Of a stretch of DNA of 64,000 nt, positions 45,342-55,650 are shown one piece after another. How positions within the stretch are numbered: position 1 is the stretch's first letter; each line of letters opens with the position of its first letter. The stretch comes from Capsaspora owczarzaki ATCC 30864 (lineage: Eukaryota > Opisthokonta > Filasterea). The position numbers and the translations under genes were made by a program. The stretch spans positions 640,577-704,576 of the forward strand of contig NW_011887298.1 in NCBI RefSeq assembly GCF_000151315.2. The letters are read 5' to 3'. The notes under the pieces are model-generated. The model saw nothing but the letters and a program-made list of their open reading frames with translations. It did no database searches and was not told where the DNA came from.

Positions 45342-46886
45342 CTATTGTTGGGGCATGCCATCAGCAAGAGTCATGATTAGCTGATGCAACCATCGAGTGG
45401 TTGTGGGGTCGGCCTTGAGAACATTGGCAAACGTGTTATCGCGCAGCGGTTCTGGTAGGCATTGCCGAAGGGCTTCGCGAGCTCGGGGATTCTCGCTGAG
45501 GCGTAGATAGCACCGGACGACGTGCTTGATCAGTCGACCGGACGGTTCCTTAACGAGCCCATGAACCATCTTGCCAAGAATAGTAGCAACGTGGAAGAAT
45601 CGATCCGGCGTCTGGCAGATGTACTGCAACCCAATGTCGTCGAGGAGAATCTTCTGTACTATGAAGGTGGCCACTGTCTTGGACAATTCGGTGCCTTGCT
45701 CCATAATTCGCAAGCACAGCGGGATGATTTCGGTCGTGAGCAAGAACTGAATCACATCCGAGTCGTCCGTTTTCACCAAGGCACCGATAACGCCAAGCGA
45801 CGTCAAGCGCAAATAATCAAACGCTCGCCCCTTGGACACCGTATTGAGAAAAGGATAGAGGAAAAATGGGATATGCGCCGTCAAGAACAGGGCGCGCGTT
45901 TCGGCATGGGACGCAACGCACTGCAGCAATGCAAGGGCGTTGCAAACTCGGTTGGATGTACTCGCAGTTAGAGCTGGGGGCATTAACAGCGGGTAGACGG
46001 ACACAATTTCTTGAATAAGGATTGCCATAGTTCCTGGTTTTTGTTGGTGTCGTCAGCAAGCATCAAGAAGAAGCAGAAGAAGAAGAGGAAGAAAAAGAAC
46101 GATGAGCAAAAACCACACACGGAAAGGATGAGGTGGGTGGATGCCAACATGGATGATTATTTGGTGCGTACCGAACGAATGCCACAAAACAGGAGCCAGG
46201 TCAGGGAACATTTCACGTTTTTTGCTAAGTTCCAAAAGCGCATTTTCACGCTGGACGCAACCAATGCACAGTGACAGAGGATGGACGGCAAGTGAGAGAG
46301 AGGGAGGGAAGGCAAGCTAGCAGACTGGGACAACTTTCAACCTCCAAAAAACACACTCACTTGGTCTGGGTTTATCAATTCGAGCACGAGCATGTTCATG
46401 GCATCCTTCTCGCCAAAGCCACCAGCGGGAGCCGTCGTTGGTAGACCATACGCGGGACCTGGACACGCAAAAGAGTGAGTCAGTGAGCTGTTGAGCATTG
46501 AAGTGGCGTTGTGTAGCCGCTGTTCTCGACCAAATGTTCAACAGCGCCACACATCCAGTGTGCATTGCATCAAGGTCGATACATCCTCTCCCCCCCACAC
46601 AACTCGGGTGTGGAGGCCTGGTGCAGAGTGGAGAGTAGGACAATACTCAAGAAAAAGCCCGTTTACCTGCCATGCCCATGAGCAGCGGATTGCCCACTGC
46701 GTTGGAGCCAGCAGCAGCACCTGCAGCCGAGACAGCGCCTGATCCAGCCTGCTGCTGCTGCTGCTGCTGCCCCTGTTGCTGCTGGGGCGGGACGATCGGG
46801 CCGACGACGCCGGCGCCTGACTGTGCAGCTTGGGTTTGCTGCCCGCCCTGCTGCTGCCCTCCTTGCTGCCCTTGCCCTTGGAGATG
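45342..46886 (-). CDS. CNOT9: CCR4-NOT subunit CNOT9 (Rcd1/RQCD1), first exon not found
   Basis: Armadillo-fold subunit of the CCR4-NOT deadenylase that binds Trp-containing partners such as GW182 and Roquin. Exons found on the minus strand are 46667-46886, 46361-46458, 46172-46250 and 45342-46033, all in phase. The first is a Gln/Ala/Gly-rich leader ([10 protein letters not shown] onward). The core follows: [119 protein letters not shown] and [19 protein letters not shown], the most conserved CNOT9 blocks. The initiator exon must lie upstream of 46887, but the long A-run at 47025-47068 and lack of a clear ATG/donor pair left it unassigned. The low-complexity leader is unlike animal CNOT9. 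Confidence 0.93.
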
Positions 46887-47022
46887 CTGTGTGACGAGAC
46901 GAAAAGCCGTTGGTGTTAAAGGAAACAAGGAAAACGAACACGAGACCGAAAAGTGAGTCGAAAGAAAAGGCGAGCTTCCAATGCAAAAGAGAACAAACAG
47001 GGAACAAAAGAAAGTACAGATC

Positions 47023-47069
<47 letters not shown>

Positions 47070-47588
47070 CGCGAAAAGTTTGAAACCTGAAAGAAAGAAA
47101 AAGGGTTTACAGTTTTGAGAGAAGGGTTTACAGTTCAAGAGCAAAAGAGGAGGGGGGAAAGTAGAAGAAGGAACGACGGGATATTGATGGGAATGGATTC
47201 AGAAGCGCAGCAAGAAAAGAAAAGAAAAAAAAAACGAACGATCGTAACGTACAAACATTGGGAGAGAACAGAACGGAGAGAAGGAAAAGCAGAAAAAAAA
47301 AAAAGACTGAGTTTGGATTTTGGCTGAGCTTTGGTTGAAAAAGGAAAAAGATCAAAATGTGTCAACGAAACGGGGGACATGCACTTGAATCGATGCGTTG
47401 ATAATTGAAGAAAGAAAACAGGCAGATCAACTCGTCGAAGGGGGGGGGGAGCTAGTCGCATTGACATTGAAAAGGAACAGCCAGATCAGCTCATTGACGA
47501 ACAACAACCAGATCGACTCAAAAAATTCCGCAATGGATGCTCAATAAGAATACTTTGCTAACAAATCACAAAAAAAACCCGGCTCACA
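46887..47588. other. Region upstream of CNOT9 with poly(A) run
   Basis: About 700 bp, purine-rich, with an A run at 47025-47068. It should contain the missing first CNOT9 exon and the promoter; it also flanks the 3' end of SNAPC3. Confidence 0.45.
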
Positions 47589-49325
47589 TCACGCCAGCTC
47601 GTGGAAATACTCGCTCACGGTGTGCTCGTACATAACTCGACCACTCTCATCCTTGTGGAGAAGGTCGTAGCACACGTCGCAAAAGTAACAGGGCGTCTCG
47701 AGGGCGAGCCGGTCGTTGTAGGTGGCGAGTTTGGCGGGAAGAATGTCGCACACCAGGCACTTGCGCGTTTTGACGCGCGATTGGAAGGTTTGCTTGGGAA
47801 AGAGCCGAGCGTCAGACCCGTCTGTGGGAAGATGGATGATGCGCATATCGCGCACCGTGATGACGTGCTCGCAGTCTCCCTGGTGGCAGTAGAGGTAGGG
47901 CTGGCCAAGTCGGATGGTCAAATCTTCAAATCGGACATCGTGCATTGAGGCGGCCGCAAAGTTTCCTAGTCCCGTATGTGTCGCGCGCATCTTGCCCGGT
48001 TCGTTAATCCAGTCCAGCACCGATCTTGAATAATCAACGGCGGCTGGATCCCGCATGTCATTGAAAAAGACCCCCTCGATGAAAAAGTACGACGAAGGTC
48101 GAGTTTGGCCTCCGCCCACAACGTCAGAAGGGCAATACAGCTTGTCTCTGAGTGCGGTTAGGCGCTGGCTGCCTAACACCACAAACTCCGACATGCGAGC
48201 TGCCCGCCCTCCGTGGTACATTGAAATGGACAGGACTGCTTCTGGTCGTGTGATGAGTTCTGGTTGTGTATCTGTCTCTTCGCGCTGCATCATGCAAAAT
48301 CACGACGCGTCAGTTTCGGGGAGCTATCCAATGTATACTTTCCCCCCCCCCCACTCACCTTTGGAGGCATATAGTAGTTGTTCTCTTTTGAAAGTCGCGG
48401 CACGGCTAGGGACTCTCTGTTGAATCACGGCAAGAGATGAGCAATCCATGCACTGTCAGACTGTCAGGCACGCGGTTTCGCACCTTAGTGTCGTGCACTG
48501 CATATCGCTTGGGATTTCGGTCGCGTCAAACATGTCTCGGACTGCAGGCAACTCGGGATTCTAGAGCACAAGTGACCGGCAAGGTGAGCAACCCAGAGCA
48601 CAGAAGACGCGTCCATTTGCACACCACATACCTTAAGAAGGCTCATGCTACCACAACCCAGCAACAAGCAAACAAACAAACCAGCACACACACTTCGGGT
48701 GAGTCAACTCTGAAAAGAATAGCGTCAAAAGCACTCGATCCAATCCGCAACACAAAATCTCAAACCTGCAAGCCGAGGCTATTTCGGCCAATCGCTCAGC
48801 TGAAACCTGGGACTTGAGCGTAACTCTTGACTCCACCGCACCACCAATCAGAGCACTGTAGGAATTGAGAAACGTCCGGACTGAGATGTGCGGAGTCGGG
48901 TTGGAGCTCGATCCAGCGCCTCCGGAGCTTGTGGAGCCAATCGCGCCGGATCCAAGAACACCGCCGAGCATAGAGCTACTTGAGGTCGAAGCACCGGCGG
49001 AGGCCGTTGTTGCGCCATACGTGCAATTGGGCGGCGGGATCGCTGGCGCGTGGCCGTACGAGGTGCCGACACGCGAGCGCACTGCCCGTGGTGGCCTTGG
49101 AGCTGTCACAAGCGACGTGACAATCCCAGCTAGATTGCCAGCTGGAGCGCCGCTGGAAGCAGGGCTGGCTGGAGCCGAGGCCGAGGACGACGCTGCCGCC
49201 GCCAACGTACTCGCAGTAGTTGGGCGGCCAGTTCGTCGCGGCGTCGGCTGCTGGACAGGCAGCGGTGCTGCAAACACAGCAGTCGTTGTTGTGTTGGGCT
49301 GGTGTGATGCATCCATGGCTTCCAT
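47589..49325 (-). CDS. SNAPC3: snRNA-activating protein complex subunit 3
   Basis: Subunit of SNAPc, which recognises the proximal sequence element of snRNA promoters for RNA polymerases II and III. Exons 48766-49325, 48632-48647 (16 nt), 48484-48560, 48359-48416 and 47589-48284 are all in phase and give 468 residues. The C-terminal zinc region is diagnostic: LYCHQGDCEHVITVRDMRI, then TRKCLVCDILPAKLATYND and PCYFCDVCYDLLHKDESG. The preceding SYFFIEGVFFNDMRDP and DWINEPG match the family core. The N-terminal 170 residues are Ala/Ser/Pro/Thr-rich and probably disordered. The 16-nt exon encodes MSLLK plus part of a serine codon and is needed to keep the frame. The gene lies tail-side to CNOT9. 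Confidence 0.92.
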
Positions 49326-49753
49326 GGCGGGATGAGTGGGTGGAAGTTGACTGCTTGGTGTGTTTTTGTTCCTCGTGGAAACTGGTCTCAGTCGATACGA
49401 ATAGTTAGCAAAAAGTACGAATAACAGAAGAGGAGTGGAGTGATGCTGATAGTGTGAAATTGCGGCAGTGGAAAGCACTGCACAGAGGAGACGGCGCGAG
49501 AATGGAAACATCAACCTCAACAACCGGACAGATTTACTTCAAAGGCAACAATAAGGAGGGTGCTTCGAATTCCGAACAAAACCTATTTCGGTGACGCTTC
49601 GACATCCGCCCCTTGTTTCGATACTAATACATACTACATGGTTTAGTGATACTATGGCGAGTCAGAGGGGTCGATCGTATGTGCCGGGTCGGCAGGGCGC
49701 CGGTCGTCTGCTGGACATGCATTACGCCCAACAAAGCTGAGCAGATTGGTTTT
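49326..49753. other. Upstream region of SNAPC3, no gene seen
   Basis: About 430 bp between the SNAPC3 start and the stop of the next minus-strand gene. Possible PSE- or TATA-like elements were not identified. Confidence 0.4.
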
Positions 49754-50295
49754 TCATGAAAACCAAGTCAGAGCATCACCCTCGCGATACTCGTCCAAAG
49801 CGCGGTTTTTTGCGATCTCGAAGGAAGCTTCGACCGGGTTCGAGAAAAAGGCGGGAAGATTCACAAGAAAATCGCAATGAGCCTGCAAAGTGACACTTGG
49901 GCTGCGTTCGCACCACCAATGTTGTGCAAGTCGAGTCAAGTCGATCAGACATAGAGTAGACACGTCGCGGACACCAGCGTCTCGAAGCGCAGCTCGTGCG
50001 AAGACTGGATTTTGGTTGATTGGCATCAATCGAGGACACCGCGGGAAGTTGCCCGGCGTCGTACTGGCTCTGCATCTTGGTCAAAGTGGGGAGTAGTACT
50101 CTGTGATCCCGCTTGGATGCGCGAAAGATCAGCTTGGGAGGCGTGTCTGTCAACGCCAACAAAGAACAACAGCTGAGAACAAACATCTAAAGGGAAAAAA
50201 AAAAAAGAACAGAATCGTTGCAACAGCACACACTTCGGAGATGAACTGTGATTCAACTTTCGACTATCACTTTGTGGGTTTTGTGTCTTCGCCAT
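49754..50295 (-). CDS. Hypothetical protein, two exons
   Basis: Not recognised. The best model joins 50234-50295 (MAKTQNPQSDSRKLNHSSSPK) to 49754-50069 across a 164-bp intron with a GTGTGT donor and an ATGCAG acceptor, giving 125 residues in phase. The second exon has a helical, folded look: LMPINQNPVFARAALRDAG, VSTLCLIDLTRLAQHWWCE and LVNLPAFFSNPVEASFEIAK, ending in DALTWFS. No signal peptide or membrane segment. Other acceptors (50111 or 50150 area) give frames that stop early, so the junction is chosen on phase alone. Its start faces that of the next gene only 82 bp away, suggesting a shared promoter and supporting both as genes. Confidence 0.5.
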
Positions 50296-50377
50296 TCTGA
50301 AAACGGTTGTCGTCAGTCTTTTTTTTTTTTCTCAGCTTTTGTTGGTTTTTTGAAATAAAAAACCCCATTCGACTTCG
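50296..50377. promoter_or_regulatory. Compact bidirectional start region
   Basis: Only 82 bp separate the two divergent ATGs; it includes a T-run (50320-50331). It must hold 5' UTRs and, with parts of the genes themselves, both promoters. Confidence 0.4.
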
Positions 50378-51662
50378 ATGGCAAACACTGACAAAGCCAA
50401 GGCAGTCATGGACGTGCCTCAAACGGAGAGAAGCCAGTTGGTGCAACTTGCAAATGGTAATGAGCGCGGCTTGAACGAAGCTGAGCATGACGCGGGAAGT
50501 CGGGTTTCGCGAGAGTTTCTCTGCTCTCTTTCTCTCTCTTTCTCTCCCTCTTTTTTTTTTTATCCATCCACCATAAAAACTCACCTTCCAATATACATTT
50601 TTTAAATTAGAGCTCACCACGTCATACGGCTATGTGAACAAGCACAAACGCAACCAAATGTTGAAGTTGCTTTCGATGCTGCAACAAAAGCTCAGCTTCC
50701 GTAACTACCGAAGGAAATGAAGATGTTGTGCCTTCAAAACACCATTCACTGTGCTCCCTGCCAATTTTTGTTTTCCAGAGTTATTACCCGAAGAGGCGAG
50801 CCAGATCCAACAAGTCGAACGATTGCTCGCAGCCCCAATCAGCAACCAAACGACGTTCACCAAGCATCGTCGTCTGCTCTTGCAAGCGGCGGTTCACAAT
50901 TTGCTGATCCGTGATTTCGCTCCGAATTTGGACAGCATGCCTAGCCTTGGCGTTGTGAACTCGTTCACAAGCCTTTATGAAGCGCTTTCGGCGTTGTTGG
51001 CCAAGTCAAACAGTAAGTGATGCTGTCATGGGCTTTCTTTTGCTGAAAGCCGTCAACTCATCACCCACTCACTCACTCACTCGCTCACTCACTCGCTCAC
51101 TCACTCACTCGCTCACTCACTCACTCACTCAGAATCTGCAGAAGACGTCGAAAAGATCGTTTTAGCGCATGATGCACTCGCTGCCAAGTTACCGCTCATT
51201 TCTGAGCATCGTACGGCTCTAGCCGTGCTTGACGAGCAGCTCGACGTGGCACGCCTAGACGTGGCGTTCGACTCGTCCGTGCAGCAAGATTCGGACAGCT
51301 ACACTATTCCAGGGGCTGTCAGTGCTCGTTACGAGGAGATCTTATCAGATTTACCAGTTGTTGTGGCGCACTGGGCGTTCCAGCTCCTCAAAGCCCTGTT
51401 CAAAAACAAGCCAACTCACAAGGATCCAGAGTTCACGTCGCCCGAACACATGAAAGTGCTGAATGACATGTTCATTTCCGACGTTGAGGAAGGGGAGTTT
51501 GTCATGCGCATTGGAAGTCCAGTCAAAGTGGTTGTGCTTCTCGAGCCTTCTCTCACTTGGCGGTATGGCGGCCCGAATCCTGGCATCGTGGTGCATCGTC
51601 AAACGAAAGACGACAGCCCTATCACCGACATTGTGAAGCGTGTGCGCGAGTTTGTGCTGTAG
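50378..51662 (+). CDS. Hypothetical helical protein, four exons
   Basis: Not recognised. Exons 50378-50456, 50611-50700, 50779-51012 and 51133-51662 join in phase with good GT-AG sites and give 310 residues. The N-terminal half is strongly helical (KRNQMLKLLSMLQQKLSF; SQIQQVERLLAAPI; RRLLLQAAVHNLLI). The C-terminal 100 residues look like a separate alpha/beta domain (FVMRIGSPVKVVVLLEPSL, then GIVVHRQTKDDSPITDIVKR). No signal peptide or membrane segment. The consistent phase across three introns makes it a real gene with moderate confidence. The third intron holds a TCAC minisatellite. Confidence 0.65.
51058..51132. repeat. TCAC/TCGC minisatellite at an intron 3' end
   Basis: Roughly 18 units of TCAC with interspersed TCGC run right up to the acceptor AG, so the repeat itself serves as the pyrimidine tract. 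Confidence 0.85.
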
Positions 51663-51938
51663 GGTCATGCTAGCGAAGTTTTGTCGGTGTACTCGGGCTC
51701 CATGAGGAGTTTTCCTGAGATAAATACATGTATGTAGATGCATAGATGGACTAGCTCGAGGAAGTCAGGGCCAGGGAACGGGAACGGGAACGGTTCACAA
51801 AATGATTCCACGTTGCGACAATGAGCGAGGCCCGGCCCTCCCCTCCCTGCTGTTCGCTTCTAGCCGACTTGCACTGTTTCACTGTTTGACTGGTCAAACA
51901 AGCTTCAAACAAATCCACCTCCCCCTTCTTCTTCTTCT

Positions 51939-51986
<48 letters not shown>

Positions 51987-52255
51987 GCGTTTTAGACAGA
52001 ATCAAGTGCCTGGAACACCGAGCACAGAACCTCGTCGGCTTGAGGATTAGTCAAACAGCGTATTTGTAGCCCCACGTTAGACTGCATACACACGCTGCTT
52101 CGAGGGTCCAGCCGGGTGTGTGTTCGGATCATCTCCCAGGGGCGTAATGGTGGCCAACTCAAAAAATCGTGTTCGGAATTAGGGACGCCTCAATAGCAAC
52201 ATGAAAGACAACGCAACAATAGCACAGTCAAAAAGCGACACAGAAGCAGCGTGGT
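51663..52255. other. Convergent intergenic with 44-base T run
   Basis: 3' flanks of the hypothetical gene and the ABC transporter. A CTT/T tract occupies about 51925-51985, with 44 unbroken T at its end. No gene seen. Confidence 0.5.
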
Positions 52256-55200
52256 TTAGTCGCGACTGCTGATTCCTCGGAGCGCGAGGATCATCAGGAC
52301 GACAATACAAACGATCGTTGCAACAAAGCCCGCCCAGACGTCCACATGATCCAATGACCAACCTCGGCTCATCAGCGAACGCATGGCATCCGACGCCCAT
52401 CGCGTCGGCAAAATGAAGGAAATGTAGTTCAAGCCTGTTGGGATGGCCTCGACTGGCCAGAGTACGCCTGTGATTGCCAAAGCGACGAGCCAAAGCAAGT
52501 TGTCAGTCAGACACATCGATAGCGCGCTCGTTTCTCAAGAGCATTGGATCAAGACGTACCTGAAAGAAGCAGCACGGGATAGAACGAACTCAACGCCAAC
52601 TGCACAGCAGTGGCTTCGTCTTTGCTGACGGACGAAATGAGCAGGCCAAACGCCATACCTAAAGGGATGGAAGGATTGCAAACCCAATGGCAATAACCAA
52701 GGTCAACGATTGCACCAGAGACAAGAAAGTCAATCAAGAGGCAGACGGAGGAGGGGGGGGGTAGAAGAGCCGATACGTACCTGCCAACCCGAGCAAAAGG
52801 GACAGAATCAGGACAAGGATGAACGATCCTTCCATTGGAGCCTGAAGGCATGTCAAACAGATGGGGGGAAAGTAGATATCAGGTGAGTACAACAAAGCCC
52901 TCTTCGTTCCCACAAGACATAAGGCAGCCAGGACCTTACACTGAACACCACCAGCGAGAACAGCAGCAACAGGCCGAGTTGCACAACAAGGACGCAGAAC
53001 TGAATGAGAGTGTGTCCGATAAGAACTTCTCCGGGAGAGACGCCTAGATCCACGAATAAGCATCACTTTTGTAAGCCAAAGAAACCCACAAAGCTCATCA
53101 ACTTTACAATGGCTTGTTTGCGTTGGGCGTCTCACCAGCAGCCCAGGTTCGATCCAACAGGCCTTCTTTCTTCTCCAGCACGAACGACATGGCCGTCAGG
53201 CCGATTGACATGGCAAACGCAATGTTGATAATCATGGCTGGGAGAATAAAGTCGGTAAACCTCGGATTCACCTCGCCGTAGATGGGTGGCATAATGCGGA
53301 CTGGCAAGTCTCCCAGCTCGGGATCGAGGCCACTCAGCGTCAGGAGCGTGTGAACAAGAGTCTACAAACCCGACAATGACGACCGCGCAATACCAGAAAC
53401 CAAAAAAACCAGTGAGCACTCGCCTTGACTCTTTCTGACTCTTTCTCACAACCACCATCATCATCATCAGCAGCAGGTTGCACAAGCAAGGTCTCGCTAA
53501 AAACAAACCTGGAACGCCTCGGTGATCTTCTGCTCAAGAATGATTGCCACTTGTTGGTTGGTCATGTCCATGGTCACGTTGATCGACGAGCCAATGATAA
53601 TGTCAGGCGTGACGGTCGTTTGATTGACAAAGCGCAAGATCAAGTCGTCTGTAAAGTTGCTCCCAATGTCAATCACGCCCCAGTAGTCGCCGGCCCGCAC
53701 GCCTGCCACGCCCAGATCGTGTGACGCCACCGGCACCTGTGTGATGGTTGATGAATCGAGATAGGAAAGATAGAGGTCGCCAAAGCCGCCTGGCGCATCG
53801 TGGTTGACAATGGCCATGTGCAAACCCTCGGGATTCGGTCCGATCGCCGTGCAAAACAGGATGATTTGCACGGCAGGCAGCAGGAATTGGAACAACAGGA
53901 GGAGGTAGTTTCGACGGAGACGTGTAAAGTTCTTCCAGAGCATGGCCTTGACGTTGCGTGGCTTGGCCCAGCGAGCGTCTCGGACGAACGAATAAAAGTA
54001 CTCTTTGACGCCTTGGCCAATGCGCGAGCAGATACCGTCTTTGCGCGCCTGTGCTTCCGTGGGCACAAGACTACGCACCTTCTTCGAGTCAGATCGTGCA
54101 CCTGAAGCTCCGAGCAGCGGAGTCTTGGCATCGTCGTCGTTCGAGTTGATGCGGTGCGCACGTTCAGGATCGCCGCCGTGCTGGGCGATGCTCTCTTCTT
54201 GCTCTTCATGCAGCGAGGCAACATGGTCGGCGATTTCCTCAGACGACTCTGCCTCCTGGCACACGCGCAGAAAGACGTCTTCGAGCGAGTCGCGCTGGTA
54301 CTGGCGCAGCAGGTTGGCTGGCGTGTCTTCAACGAGCAGTCGGCCGTCGCCCATCATGCCAACGCGATCCGCCTGACGAGCCTCGTCAATGTAGTGCGTC
54401 GTAATGATCACTGTCGTGTCTGTGGTCTTGACCAGCTCGAGCAGATGCGACCAAATTCTGTCTCAGACAAGCAATCCATGAATCAAAGAAGTCAGACACG
54501 CACACAAATTTGGAAAAGGGACAAAAGGCGGGTCTTTCACACAAAAGCAGCCGACAAAAACAAGGCAAAGCCAAACCAACAGACTTGGGGACAATGCGTT
54601 CAGGATTGCCTTTTTTTGCATGCTCTTTCTTGGTTTACCTTGCGCGAAGCACGGACGAGACTCCGACTGTCGGTTCATCGAGGAGCAGCAGCTTGGGCTG
54701 GTGGAGCAGCGCCGCGGCGAGCGAGACGCGTCGCTGCTGCCCGCCCGACATGGCGTTGACGAGCCTGTGCTTGAGATGCACCATGTCCAAGAATCGCAGG
54801 AGGAAGTCGGCGCGCTCGTTGAGCTGCTTGTCGTTCATGCCGTTGAGCATGGCAAAGTAACGGAGCGTCTCCATGGTAGTGAACTCGCCGTACAGCGCGA
54901 GGTCTTGCGGCATGTACCCGATGGCCGAGCCTGGCACGGGGTGTCCCTGTGTCCCTGGCGTGGCTCCGAGGACGGTGCACGACCCGCCGTGGATGGACAG
55001 GCGGCCCATGAGCAGCTTGACGAGGGTCGATTTGCCACTCCCCGACGGGCCAAGCAGCGCGTAAATCTGCCCGCGCTCGGCCGTCATGTCAAAGCCCTTG
55101 AGCACCGGCAACTGCGAGCGGAAGCTGGAGTAGTTGCGCACCAGGCCCCGCGTAATCACGGCGGGCTGCTGCTGCGACGACGGCTGTGCGGACGCAGCAG

Positions 55201-55261
55201 ATGAGGACTCACCAGAAGCGGCACGCGACCCGCCGCCGTTCGGAAACAACGCAGCCGGCAT
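52256..55261 (-). CDS. ABC transporter half-molecule, ABCH / ABCG20-like
   Basis: ATP-driven lipid or hydrophobic compound exporter with one nucleotide-binding and one ABC2-type membrane domain. Exons 54639-55261, 53509-54457, 53136-53361, 52940-53043, 52781-52841, 52560-52658 and 52256-52467 are all in phase and give 757 residues. The NBD comes first: LLGPSGSGKSTLVKLL (Walker A), GYMPQDLALYGEFT (Q-loop), NAMSGGQQRRVSLAAALL (signature), LLLLDEPTVGV (Walker B) and IITTHYIDEA (switch His). After a charged linker with MLWKNFTRLRRNYLLLLF come six hydrophobic segments, with a large extracellular loop after the first. They include LTAMSFVLEKKEGLLDRTW and LLLSGVLWPVEAIPTGLNY. The NBD-first layout with the EKKEG-DRTW loop fits the arthropod ABCH group. 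The usual EPTVGVDP is EPTVGVSS here. Confidence 0.9.
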
Positions 55262-55650
55262 TGTTGGCTCGGTTGTGGGTGGGTTTTGTAAATCAACAAA
55301 AATAAGGAGGAATGGAGGAAAACCAAAGAGACAAAAGACTGGAGATCAGGTTTGATCGGTGGGTGGGTGGGTACTGTATTGAAAGTTAAAAAGTGAAAGT
55401 AAACAAGTGCGCAAGCTTCCATTTTACTTTCTTGTCTATCTTGTCAAAGATGGTTTTTTGTTTTGTTTGAGTGTTTCATTGTTCAACAAATACTGCAAAA
55501 CAGCGGGGGACAAGCAAATACAGCGAGGAAGAAAAAAAAAGGGTGGAGTGGAAGAGAAGCACACATAGAGGTCTGTTCTCATGCTAACAGGAGCATGGGA
55601 AAAAAAAAGACCCTAACAAGGGACAAAAGCGCAAAATACATGAGTGCAAA
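55262..55650. other. Spacer between ABC transporter start and eIF2 gamma end
   Basis: About 390 bp upstream of the ABC transporter start; no gene seen. Confidence 0.4.

Noticed and set aside
45005-45367. Hydrophobic 120-residue minus-strand frame downstream of CNOT9
   Set aside because: Lies in the 3' flank of CNOT9, overlaps its last codons in another frame and resembles no family.
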